Source of the DNA: Oscillospiraceae bacterium
GTDB lineage: Bacteria > Bacillota > Clostridia > Oscillospirales > Ruminococcaceae
NCBI GenBank assembly: GCA_900768245.1
Contig: CAAGCE010000245.1
Location: 1-47,910 of the forward strand
Direction: 5' to 3'
DNA: 47,910 bases
This document shows positions 26,914 through 35,274 of this stretch, one piece after another (the stretch's first letter is position 1; the number at the start of each line of letters is the position of its first letter). The translations under genes were made by a program, and so were the position numbers. The notes beneath the pieces are model-generated. The model was not told where the DNA came from, searched no databases, and saw only the letters and a list, made by a program, of their open reading frames with translations.

Positions 26914-28931
26914 CTTTGCAGAATTTTCGCCAATTCAAGCAAAAGACAACGGTTATGTTTTCAGATGATGTAAATAAGAATGTTACTATTATCATGGGCG
27001 ATAATGGTACAGGAAAAACTTCATTTGCACAGGCAGTTACCTGGTGCTTATATGGCAGAACTGATTTTAAGGATCAGGATATTTTTTCCAAAGCCAAAAA
27101 GGCTGAGATGACTCCCGGTGATTCTGCTGATACTTTTGTTGAGCTTGTGTTTACTCACGGTGATTTAGAATATACACTTAAGAGAAAAGTAACGTATCAG
27201 ATGGATTTTAGTGGGTATATTGGTAAGCCTTTTTCTGCTGATTGTTTCTTGACATATAAAAAGGAAGATGGTCAGACTGAAACTATAAAAGGTGATACAA
27301 AACTGACCAATATGATTAATGGTATTTTGCCTATTGAGCTTTCGCGATATTTTTTGTTTGATGGTGAACGAATCGAAAAAATGAGCAGTGAGATACAGTC
27401 TGGAAAAAGTGATGAGTTTGCAGAGGCAGTTAGGCGGATCCTCGGACTTGATACATATCTGCAGGCACTTATTCATTTAAAGGGAGATCCCAAAAAAGAA
27501 AGAGGTCGTATAGGAAAAGATACTGTTCTTGCTAAATATAATAAGCAGTATTCTGTTGTGGGAAATCAAGCTGTTTCAAAGTTGACAAAAGAAATTGATG
27601 ATTTGTCTGAACAGGCTGAAAAATTAAAAGAAAGATTAATTGAGTTAGAGGACAGAAAGCCTCTTAATCAGGCTGAGTATGATAACATTACCGGAGAAAT
27701 AGAAAGAAATAAAAATAGTGAAGAGATTGCAAATAAGAAAAAATCAGCAGAACAAAGAATGGAAAAATTACGCGAAACCGTTGATAGGTCTAATTCTGTT
27801 ATTTTGAAACAATTTCAATCTAATGCATATGACTATTTTTCGCAGCATCTTATTGCCAGTGCAATAGATATGCTTTCCGAAACAGATATAGCTGATAAAG
27901 GTGTTCCTAGTATTGATGATAAGACAATTGAGTATATTTTATCACACCATAGATGCATTTGTGGACAGGAAATACATGAGAATTCTGCCGCCGCCTGTGA
28001 ATTAAGGAAGCTCCTTGACTTTATTCCTCCGAAATCGCTTAATAATATGATTAGTTCGTATATAAACACCAGTCGAATTAAAGTGACCGGCGCATTGGAT
28101 CTTTATGAATTTACTGGTACTCAAATGAGAAATACTGTTCAATATGTTGAGGAAATAGAATCATTAAGTGATGATATTGCAGATTATGATGCAAAACTTG
28201 ATGGTATGCAGCAAATTGATAAACTAAGAGATAAGCAGAAATATTATCGAGATCAAATTGAAAAAGAAGAAGGAGAGATTCGTGATATATCAATAAAAAT
28301 CAATGAAATCATGACACAGGTAAAAACAAAAGAAGCGCAAAGAAAAGAATTATCGCTGCAGGATGAGTCAAATAAACGAATAGAAATGTATCGGTCATAC
28401 GCCGAAGCGGTGTACTCATTGATCGAACAGGAATATTCAGTTCATGAAACTAAAGTGAGAAAGTACCTTGAGGAATGTATAAACAGAATCTTCTTATCAA
28501 TATATTCTGAAGGCTTGGCACTTAATATAGATACAAAGTATAATGTAAAGACCATTGTAAATGATATTAAAAATCTTTCAGATGAGGTTGAAACATCAAC
28601 AGCACAAAGCATTTCTGTTGTATTTGCGTTTATTACCGGTGTTATAGAAACGGCCAAGAAGTTTGAGGAAGAAAAAGAGGAAAATAAAAGGGTCCTTTCA
28701 ACTGAAGCGTATCCGCTTGTAATGGATGCTCCTCTTTCATCTTTTGATAAAAAGAGAATCAGAACAGTATGTGATACATTGCCCGGGATATGTGAACAGG
28801 TTATTATATTTATTAAAGATACTGATGGAGAGATTGCTAAAGAGTATCTTGATAATAAAGTCGGACGTTCGTATACATTGAAAAAAATCTCATCGGTTGA
28901 AACAGAAATAGAGGAGGGGTTTGATGTTTGA
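26895..28931 (+). CDS. DndD/SMC-like ATPase with zinc hook
   Basis: A 678-aa protein starting at GTG 26895, 7 nt after AAGGAGG. RecF/SMC-type N terminus: MTLQNFRQF then Walker A GDNGTGKTS at about 35-43. Coiled coils flank a hook-like CICGQ at about 353-357. The distal Walker B and D-loop read VMDAPLSSFD at about 609-618. It resembles DndD and Rad50-like defence ATPases that bind DNA and undergo ATP-driven clamping. Here it follows the helicase, not the modification genes, so it more likely belongs to the effector half. Confidence 0.8.
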   Translation: MYFRKMTLQNFRQFKQKTTVMFSDDVNKNVTIIMGDNGTGKTSFAQAVTWCLYGRTDFKDQDIFSKAKKAEMTPGDSADTFVELVFTHGDLEYTLKRKVTYQMDFSGYIGKPFSADCFLTYKKEDGQTETIKGDTKLTNMINGILPIELSRYFLFDGERIEKMSSEIQSGKSDEFAEAVRRILGLDTYLQALIHLKGDPKKERGRIGKDTVLAKYNKQYSVVGNQAVSKLTKEIDDLSEQAEKLKERLIELEDRKPLNQAEYDNITGEIERNKNSEEIANKKKSAEQRMEKLRETVDRSNSVILKQFQSNAYDYFSQHLIASAIDMLSETDIADKGVPSIDDKTIEYILSHHRCICGQEIHENSAAACELRKLLDFIPPKSLNNMISSYINTSRIKVTGALDLYEFTGTQMRNTVQYVEEIESLSDDIADYDAKLDGMQQIDKLRDKQKYYRDQIEKEEGEIRDISIKINEIMTQVKTKEAQRKELSLQDESNKRIEMYRSYAEAVYSLIEQEYSVHETKVRKYLEECINRIFLSIYSEGLALNIDTKYNVKTIVNDIKNLSDEVETSTAQSISVVFAFITGVIETAKKFEEEKEENKRVLSTEAYPLVMDAPLSSFDKKRIRTVCDTLPGICEQVIIFIKDTDGEIAKEYLDNKVGRSYTLKKISSVETEIEEGFDV

Positions 28932-29436
28932 TAAACAGTATAATTTTAAAGGAAGGCATGCAATAAGGGCAAGAGCATTATCAGTTCCTTATGATGATAA
29001 TGGTGACAAAATTTTTGACAGAACATATGACGTTTACATTCTCGCACCAATGGTAGGTTTCGCATACAAAAGAATGGAAGAACTTGATCGTTCATCAAAT
29101 GATGAACGTGCTGTATTCGGAGATATTCTGCAGAGTAACAATGCGGATATTATGTATACGTTCAGAACTATTATGCTTTTGGATAAAGGATATATATCTG
29201 ATAGTCAAGAAAGAATAAAGAAAGCATTTGGCAAGGACTTTTCAAAAGATGATGAGGAACGGTTTTATAGTTATATGCGAGGTGGGGTTGACATCTTGTA
29301 TGAAAAGATAATGGAGGGTGTTGACTTGCCGGAAGATTATGTAAATCATTTGTATGATTTTCTTGATGAGTTTAACCATCGTAATGAAAAGCTGGATATT
29401 GATCTCATAAAGGAACAGTGCCGAAAGTTTGAGTGA
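28924..29436 (+). CDS. Unrecognised 170-aa operon protein
   Basis: The ATG at 28924 overlaps the end of the SMC-like gene by 8 bp and has GAGGAGGGG upstream. The protein begins MFDKQYNFKGRHAIRARALS and is mostly helical, with a motif YILAPMVGFAYKRMEEL near 40. No cysteine cluster or membrane segment is present. It is not DndE, which is smaller and different in character. Its tight overlap on both sides suggests a stoichiometric partner of the ATPase. It could be a specificity or bridging subunit. Confidence 0.7.
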   Translation: MFDKQYNFKGRHAIRARALSVPYDDNGDKIFDRTYDVYILAPMVGFAYKRMEELDRSSNDERAVFGDILQSNNADIMYTFRTIMLLDKGYISDSQERIKKAFGKDFSKDDEERFYSYMRGGVDILYEKIMEGVDLPEDYVNHLYDFLDEFNHRNEKLDIDLIKEQCRKFE

Positions 29437-30038
29437 TAAATAAAAGGGCGGATAATGTGAATTCATATAAAGATGCAATATTACCAATAGCAGAAATATA
29501 TGATATTAATAGATGCATAACAGAAAAAGATATTTCTGGTGTTATGTATAACCTTGATATTCCTTTTTCAGAGGTTGAATTCATATTTGAAATTCTTGAT
29601 AAATTTGGGATTAAAATTAAGGAACCCGATGAATTAACCAATGCATTTGATTCTTGCGAAAATGAACTTACAAGAAGTAATTGCATAGAAAAGAATAGCG
29701 AGAAATATGAAATCAGGGGTGATGATTCAGCGGTACAGGATGTTTTATATTTTTCGGCGAGCGGATGCAGTGGTATAGGAAAAATGGTAGGGAAGAATAA
29801 ATTTATTTTGTATAAGGGCGCTAAAGTATCAAAAGAATTATTTGCAAGTGGAAGAAATGAAATTAAAAAAACAAGATTGTTTTATGATGATGTGATTAAA
29901 GATTATGAAACAATCCAGGATATATCGTTTAAATCAGCTTCCGGAGCAGCAAAGTTTATTTGTGGCTATAGCATTAATGGAAAGACAGCATGGAAAAACA
30001 AACAAGGAATTACACTGAAACAGTTACTTGAAAAATGA
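29433..30038 (+). CDS. Sigma-1.1-like N terminus plus DUF4357 protein
   Basis: A 201-aa protein. Residues about 15-62 form a helical unit with ITEKDISGVMYNLDIPFSEV and LDKFGIKI, close in pattern to sigma factor region 1.1. Residues about 105-200 carry DUF4357: LYFSASG, NKFILYKGAKVS and FKSASGAAKFICGYSINGK. DUF4357 occurs on restriction subunits. GTG at 29433 overlaps the upstream stop as GTGA; a GTG at 29457 with AAGGGCGG upstream is a strong alternative. It is expected to work with the next protein, which shares the N-terminal unit. Confidence 0.75.
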   Translation: MINKRADNVNSYKDAILPIAEIYDINRCITEKDISGVMYNLDIPFSEVEFIFEILDKFGIKIKEPDELTNAFDSCENELTRSNCIEKNSEKYEIRGDDSAVQDVLYFSASGCSGIGKMVGKNKFILYKGAKVSKELFASGRNEIKKTRLFYDDVIKDYETIQDISFKSASGAAKFICGYSINGKTAWKNKQGITLKQLLEK

Positions 30039-30055
30039 TGGGATGGGGTTAAATT

Positions 30056-30760
30056 TTGGAAAAAATAAATAATGTAATTGATCAATTAGTCGGTATTTAT
30101 TCCGAAAGGGGATTTCTTAATGATGAGATGATCTCAAAAGTCGCATTTGAAAATGGAGTTTCAGCTCTGATGATAGATAAAATAATTGAAGTTCTTGATA
30201 AAAAGGGTATCATGATTTCAAACTTTGATGATGTGGTACAGGATAGTTATACTGTTCAAGAAAAAACGAAAAAATCTATAATTAAAGAACGTGCTGATAA
30301 GTATCACAAACAGCAAAAAGAATTAATAGGTTTGACTGAAGATGAAGTTAAGGAGATGTTCTATAAAGATATTTCAAGTGCAAGAATGCAATCTACATAT
30401 ATGCCTCTTGTAGTGTTGTCATATTTTGAACAGGCAGACGAATATGGGATTGTTTCTTTGGATTCTATTGTAGAAAGTTTTCAGGAGTATTATTCTAACA
30501 GACGAAAAAATGGAGAAATAGTCGAACGAAAAGATAGCATATTTGTTAAGTCGATGCCCTCGGATAATGATGTTAAGCGATTGATTCTTTTCAATCCATT
30601 AGGACGATCTTGTTTAGTAAAATATTTTTTATATGACAGAGAGCATAATACAATATCCTTAATTGATAATTTATGGAATTCACTGCATATTGCAGATGTT
30701 AAAAAGATAAAACAAATAGCAGAAAGATTGATAGAGAAGTATTATGATAAACTAACATAA
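30056..30760 (+). CDS. Sigma-1.1-like N terminus, unrecognised C terminus
   Basis: A 234-aa protein starting at TTG 30056 after GGGATGGGG. Its first 60 residues share the pattern of the previous protein: a helix ending in IYSERGFLNDEMI, then IDKIIEVLDKKGIMIS. The rest is helical with no recognised family and no catalytic motif. It ends the Ssp-like operon, 19 bp before the end of the convergent STAND gene. No clear terminator lies between them, so the two transcripts may overlap. Confidence 0.7.
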   Translation: MEKINNVIDQLVGIYSERGFLNDEMISKVAFENGVSALMIDKIIEVLDKKGIMISNFDDVVQDSYTVQEKTKKSIIKERADKYHKQQKELIGLTEDEVKEMFYKDISSARMQSTYMPLVVLSYFEQADEYGIVSLDSIVESFQEYYSNRRKNGEIVERKDSIFVKSMPSDNDVKRLILFNPLGRSCLVKYFLYDREHNTISLIDNLWNSLHIADVKKIKQIAERLIEKYYDKLT

Positions 30761-30779
30761 CACTAAATTAATAGCAGGA

Positions 30780-32957
30780 TTAATAGTTTTGTTTTATATC
30801 GTTATCTCCTAACATCAAGCCTCCCAAAACATTATTAGCACAGTAAACATAATACTGAGCCGCTTTCTCATCACCGTATGCACGCTGAATTTCAGCAGCA
30901 AGCAATAACGCATGGGCGTAATCCTCGGAATTGGGAGCGGAAACATAGTAAATCTGTAATGCGGTATTTATATAATTGATAGAAGCGGGGAAATCCTGTT
31001 GCTTCATGCAAAGCTCACTGAGGTTGAGTAGCATTACCAGACTGTTGTTATTGGCAATGGGATAGTTGGCAAAAATCTCCTCTACTTTCTTGCGATACTT
31101 TTGTGCCCGCGGCAGATCATTTCTGTCCAAATAAAAACGCAAAAGATTGTTATTGACGTTGATCGCAAGATTTTGAGCAGCTTCATCAGATAAATCATGG
31201 GGAATATATTCGGCAGCTTTCAGGGTAAACTTGATGGCTGCCGAATTGTCGTTATTTGCTATTCGAGCATATGCCGCCTTTGACATTAGATGCACAGCAT
31301 TAAGTTTACCATCAAAAGAAGCGTCAATATATGTGTCGATTTCGGAGATGAATTTTCTCATGTGTCGGGTGTCCTCAAACACTTCTGCGTAAGTGCACAT
31401 ACTATTAAGAAAGTGAATATAGTAGGGCATATCGTTTTTACAGGTAAATTCCATGACCCGATCGGCGGTTGGTAGAATAATTAATCTCCTTATCCGATTT
31501 ATCTTATCATCTATCATTATAGCGGCTTCTGCCATTATACCGTTAAGGAAAGTTCTGCAATTATCCATATCCGGCACAAGTTCAGCCGTAGCAGTTTCGG
31601 CAATCAGCGGGTGAATGGATATATTATGATCTGCATACCTGATAAGCCCCATTTCATCAAGTTCGATGATGGGGTTTATATTTTTTATGGCAGTGAGTTT
31701 GCAGAAATATCTGTCACCGATTCCTGAAACGGGAATGAGGGATAAAATTCGTAATGCGTCTTTCTGTTCAGCAGTAAGGGAGATCAAATCAAACAAAATC
31801 TGAATATGCCCGTAATATGTTGCTGATTCTTTGTTGGTGCGGCGAATTTTGTCAGCAATATCCAGCTTGACGTGATCGTTCATCAGATGCGTAAACAGCT
31901 CTTCTGATGTATATGCACTCTTCTGGAGCAGTTTCAGAATAAGCTCACATGAGAGCGTGTGATTATGAACAGCAGTAAACAGACGGGACAACATATCGGC
32001 ACTTTCGTTGATGTTCATACTCTTAGCTATGAGCATAAGAGTGTTTGTATCCATTTCGGAAAGCTCAAACAGATTGTAATCGTCAAAATGATTTCTTGTG
32101 GTAAAAATGATCTTGCAGTTATATGATAGAATTTCCTCAAGATTCTCGTCCATGTCGGGCATAATGTCAAAATTGTCTATAATTATAAGAGAATCGTTTT
32201 TTAGATGTTTCAGAAATATATTATGACGATTGAAGCGAGTATCAACAGAATCTCTTGATTTATCATCATGAAAATCCAGTGAGGCAATAGTGCTTTTCAG
32301 AGAACCGGAGTATGTCATATAAAGAATGTTGGTGTATTCCTTTTTATGATCGGAGATGTACTGCTTGACAAATTCGCTTTTTCCGATTCCGCCTATACCA
32401 TAAATAAATATTTTATCATGAGTTTGAAGCATTTCGTGCAGTGTTTCAAGCTCTTTTTTTCTGCCCGAAAAATGTTTACAGGGCGAAATCACCGGCAGAG
32501 TGACCCTTTCTGCAACAATCGGGGATGCATTTTTGTCAGTGATAGGCGAGTTTATTGCGAAGATAAATGCTTTTGCAAGGAACAAAGATATTTTCTCTTC
32601 ATTATCAGGGTAATATTTCAACACAGATTCCTTGTCACGCTCATCAATTGAGCTTTCATCAAATAATTTTACAATTTCGTTGCAAAGCTCAAATTTATGT
32701 GAAATGCCGGTTAGAATATTTGTTTCAATATCTTTGGTCAGATCGTTAATACTGCTTTTGGCACTGTAATATTCAATCATATTTGCTGATGGACGATTTT
32801 TGCCGCTTCGTATTCTTGAAACGGTGCTCTCATTTGTTTCCATTTTATAAAAATACAAATATGAGTGAAAAAGATCCTCATAAATTTTGTCCTGTGATGA
32901 TCCGGGTATGTAATCGCAAAGAATCGAAAAAAGGCTTGACAGCGTGATTTGAGCCAT
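30780..32957 (-). CDS. STAND (NB-ARC-like) ATPase with TPR-type C terminus
   Basis: A 725-aa protein. An N-terminal region resembling an XRE-type fold (STVSRIRSGKNRPSANMI, about 48-65) precedes an NB-ARC-like NTPase with Walker A YGIGGIGKSE at about 186-195 and Walker B SLIIIDNFD near 255. The last 250 residues look like TPR repeats. The start is the ATG at 32957, with AAGGAG 8 nt upstream; a longer frame to 32990 is unlikely. STAND proteins act as transcription regulators or as immune sensors. Its position facing the Ssp-like operon allows either role. No effector nuclease or toxin domain is recognised. Confidence 0.8.
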   Translation of the reverse strand: MAQITLSSLFSILCDYIPGSSQDKIYEDLFHSYLYFYKMETNESTVSRIRSGKNRPSANMIEYYSAKSSINDLTKDIETNILTGISHKFELCNEIVKLFDESSIDERDKESVLKYYPDNEEKISLFLAKAFIFAINSPITDKNASPIVAERVTLPVISPCKHFSGRKKELETLHEMLQTHDKIFIYGIGGIGKSEFVKQYISDHKKEYTNILYMTYSGSLKSTIASLDFHDDKSRDSVDTRFNRHNIFLKHLKNDSLIIIDNFDIMPDMDENLEEILSYNCKIIFTTRNHFDDYNLFELSEMDTNTLMLIAKSMNINESADMLSRLFTAVHNHTLSCELILKLLQKSAYTSEELFTHLMNDHVKLDIADKIRRTNKESATYYGHIQILFDLISLTAEQKDALRILSLIPVSGIGDRYFCKLTAIKNINPIIELDEMGLIRYADHNISIHPLIAETATAELVPDMDNCRTFLNGIMAEAAIMIDDKINRIRRLIILPTADRVMEFTCKNDMPYYIHFLNSMCTYAEVFEDTRHMRKFISEIDTYIDASFDGKLNAVHLMSKAAYARIANNDNSAAIKFTLKAAEYIPHDLSDEAAQNLAINVNNNLLRFYLDRNDLPRAQKYRKKVEEIFANYPIANNNSLVMLLNLSELCMKQQDFPASINYINTALQIYYVSAPNSEDYAHALLLAAEIQRAYGDEKAAQYYVYCANNVLGGLMLGDNDIKQNY

Positions 32958-33138
32958 GTTTATCTCCTTAAAATTCAATAGATCGAGCAAGAAAGCAGCA
33001 AGTTTTCGTCATAGAATATATCGCTTGATTGATATATAATGGAATTACAACGAGAACGATACAGCTTTTGAAAAGACTGTATTGATTCGGCGGCAGTTGT
33101 ATCATATCTATTAAAATTATATCACAAGGAGAAATTTT

Positions 33139-34059
33139 ATGCAAGTATTTAATAATTCTTGTCTGATAGGTGTTGACCATGGTTATGGCAGCATTAAAAC
33201 TGCGAATACCGTTACTCCAAACGGCATCATTGTATCAGATACCAAACCCACATTCAGAGGTGACATTCTTTTCTGGAACGAGAGGTATTATACCTTTACA
33301 GATTCTGCAAAGGATTTCATTTCTAACAAGACAGAAGATGATGACTATTATGCAGCAACCCTTATGGGTATCGCTAAGGAAATGAGGATCGCCAATCTTC
33401 ATGAAGCTGATGTATATCTTGCCGCAGGACTTCCGCTTACATGGGTGTCGGCTCAGGGAGAGGAATTCAAGAAATATCTTATGAGAGAAAGAGAAGTCAG
33501 GTTTGAGTTCAACGATAAACCCTTTACTGTGAATTTGATTGGCTGTAAGGTTAATCCCCAGGGGTATGCAGCTGTGATTGAAAGGTTACCTACAATGGTC
33601 GGAACTAATATGGTTGCTGATATAGGAAACGGCACTATCAACATTCTCTATATTAACAACAGAAAGCCTGTTCACACAAAGTTCTATACCGAAAAAATGG
33701 GTGTAAACCAGTGTGTGATTGCTGCCGGAAATGCTGTTATGGACAAGTTTGGTGTTAATCCCGATCGTATGGTTATCGAAAATGTCATCCGCAGTGGAAC
33801 TGATAATATCAGTCCCAAATACCTTGAGTGCATTAAGGAATCTATATCCGAATATGCAAACAGGGTATATGCTGTGCTTAAAAAGTATGAGTACGATTCC
33901 GGAATGATGAAGCTCTATGTTACAGGCGGAGGCAGTAATATATTGAGAGATTATCTCGGCTCTCGCCTTGAGAATGTGGAATACATTACCGATGTAAGAG
34001 CTAATGCAAGGGGATATGAGAATATGCTTTATGAAGCGATGAAAAGAGGGATAGTATGA
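33139..34059 (+). CDS. ParM/Alp7A-like actin ATPase
   Basis: A 306-aa actin-fold protein. Phosphate-1 motif IGVDHGYGSIKTAN (about 10-23), phosphate-2 motif VADIGNGTINI (about 158-168) and the adenosine motif YVTGGGSNIL (about 259-268) are all present. Such proteins polymerise to push plasmid copies apart. The ATG at 33139 follows AAGGAG. The next gene overlaps its stop (ATGA). A partition gene inside an integrated element suggests a circular, replicating phase. Confidence 0.88.
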   Translation: MQVFNNSCLIGVDHGYGSIKTANTVTPNGIIVSDTKPTFRGDILFWNERYYTFTDSAKDFISNKTEDDDYYAATLMGIAKEMRIANLHEADVYLAAGLPLTWVSAQGEEFKKYLMREREVRFEFNDKPFTVNLIGCKVNPQGYAAVIERLPTMVGTNMVADIGNGTINILYINNRKPVHTKFYTEKMGVNQCVIAAGNAVMDKFGVNPDRMVIENVIRSGTDNISPKYLECIKESISEYANRVYAVLKKYEYDSGMMKLYVTGGGSNILRDYLGSRLENVEYITDVRANARGYENMLYEAMKRGIV

Positions 34060-34436
34060 GTGTATGGCTTACAAACATTCGCTTTAACACAGATCGTCCG
34101 GTATATAAGGAAGCATATGAGTACCTTATGAATATGGACAGGGACAAGTACAAGTCGTTCAGTAATGTTATTGCTCATGCGGTTGTTGACTATTTTGAGC
34201 GTGAGGAGAAAAGAAGCATTGATCCGTATTTTACTACTAAGGAACGAGAGGACGTTTTCATCGATAAGATGGTAAGTGCAGTAGAATCGGCTGTGGAAAA
34301 GGCAATGCCTACGTTTATGGCAATGTATATCTCCAGTCTGGCAGGTGTTCAGGTTCCCTCAAAGTCTGAAACTGTTTCAACCGTCGAAGCAGACGCAGAT
34401 TTCGGTGCAGAGATCGACTTCGATTTTGCTGTGTGA
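34056..34436 (+). CDS. ParR-like partner of the actin ATPase
   Basis: A 126-aa protein overlapping the end of the ParM-like gene by 4 bp. The first 55 residues have a ribbon-helix-helix-like pattern: NIRFNTDRPVYKEAYEYL and KSFSNVIAHAVVDYF. The C terminus is acidic and hydrophobic and ends in an FDFAV tail, as in adaptors that dock on filament ends. It should bind a centromere-like repeat nearby. None was confidently identified; 34437-34690 is the likely place. The assignment rests on size, overlap and fold pattern. Confidence 0.72.
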   Translation: MSVWLTNIRFNTDRPVYKEAYEYLMNMDRDKYKSFSNVIAHAVVDYFEREEKRSIDPYFTTKEREDVFIDKMVSAVESAVEKAMPTFMAMYISSLAGVQVPSKSETVSTVEADADFGAEIDFDFAV

Positions 34437-34517
34437 TATATGAATGAGCATATTTCTGCATATTTCGTATATTCGGGTGTATTGATAATTTGATTTTTGT
34501 ATATACAACATTATAAA

Positions 34518-34529
34518 GTTAACTTGCTC
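34518..34529 (+). repeat. 12-mer shared with E1 oriT-like region
   Basis: GTTAACTTGCTC occurs here and in the right arm of the E1 inverted repeat near 3717-3728. The two elements are otherwise different at these places. The sharing could reflect a common host-factor or relaxase-accessory site. The match is short, so chance remains possible. Confidence 0.35.
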
Positions 34530-34691
34530 AGATAAATATGTGTATTTGTTTTCTGATATTTCAATACATTTACCTCGGGATCATATACATATTTTGCAAA
34601 ATATGCTTCCTCCGTGCTGAAGTCTGACGAAATTCGGCTGCACGAATCATCCGAACATACCATTTCGGCATATTTCCTCAATGGGAATTAT

Positions 34692-34860
34692 CTTTCCGCA
34701 GGAGCGGAAAGCAAAGGCAGCCAAAGGCTGCCAAACGCCCCGAAGGGGCGAAAGTATGAACCCGGAGGGTTCATAGCGAGGTACGTCAACCGGCTATCCA
34801 AAAGGAAGTCCGTTGACCGCCGCAACCGGCGCCTCGCTCAGGGGAAGTGTCCCCCGAGAC
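34692..34860 (+). other. Four-hairpin array and long inverted repeat, candidate oriT of E2
   Basis: Four tight hairpins follow one another: CTTTCCGC-AGGA-GCGGAAAG (34692-34711), GGCAGCC-AAA-GGCTGCC (34716-34732), CGCCCC-GAA-GGGGCG (34736-34750) and TGAACCC-GGA-GGGTTCA (34757-34773). A larger GCGAGG (34776) / CCTCGC (34832) symmetry with inner GTCAAC/GTTGAC comes next, then GGGG-AAGTGT-CCCC at 34841-34854. MobC begins at 34903. The position and structure fit oriT. The 34437-34690 stretch otherwise shows no gene. Confidence 0.7.
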
Positions 34861-34902
34861 CCTCTCTGAAAATGCCCAACGGCAAAGGAAAGGAGGGATA
34901 CT

Positions 34903-35274
34903 GTGAATACACAGCATCCAAAGTCTGAAAAGCGCCGCCGCAATAAGCAGCTCATTATCAGACTGACCGACAGAGAGATGTCGGAATTTGAAAAGAAAAT
35001 GCAGAAATCAAAACTTAGAAGCCGAGCCGATTTTATTATGGCTTTGGTACGGGACAAGCCTATCATTGTTCCGGAAGGATTCAGGGAGCTGGCTGTGGAG
35101 CTTAAACGTGAGGGTAACAATTTCAATCAGTGCCTCCGTTTCATGCATAGCACCCAGACAGGTATTCCTGAGTGGACCATAAAAACGGCTGCGAACAATA
35201 TGAACAGTCTATACAAGAAGATCGCTGATATGCTTGACGGTCTGAACATGGTGAACGAAAATGCCGATCTTTAA
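34903..35274 (+). CDS. mobC: MobC-family relaxosome protein
   Basis: A 123-aa protein. The basic N terminus leads into a ribbon-helix-helix (KQLIIRLTDREMSEFEKKM), then the MobC pattern with LAVELKREGNNFNQCLR and a helical tail. MobC proteins bind oriT and help the relaxase melt the nick site. The start is GTG at 34903 behind AAGGAGGG. It overlaps the relaxase gene by 14 bp, the usual arrangement. Confidence 0.9.
   Translation: MNTQHPKSEKRRRNKQLIIRLTDREMSEFEKKMQKSKLRSRADFIMALVRDKPIIVPEGFRELAVELKREGNNFNQCLRFMHSTQTGIPEWTIKTAANNMNSLYKKIADMLDGLNMVNENADL

Noticed and set aside
34614..34928. A 104-codon frame across the hairpin array
   Set aside because: It is translated from hairpins, has no ribosome binding site and runs into MobC. 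It is a shadow of the oriT-like structure.
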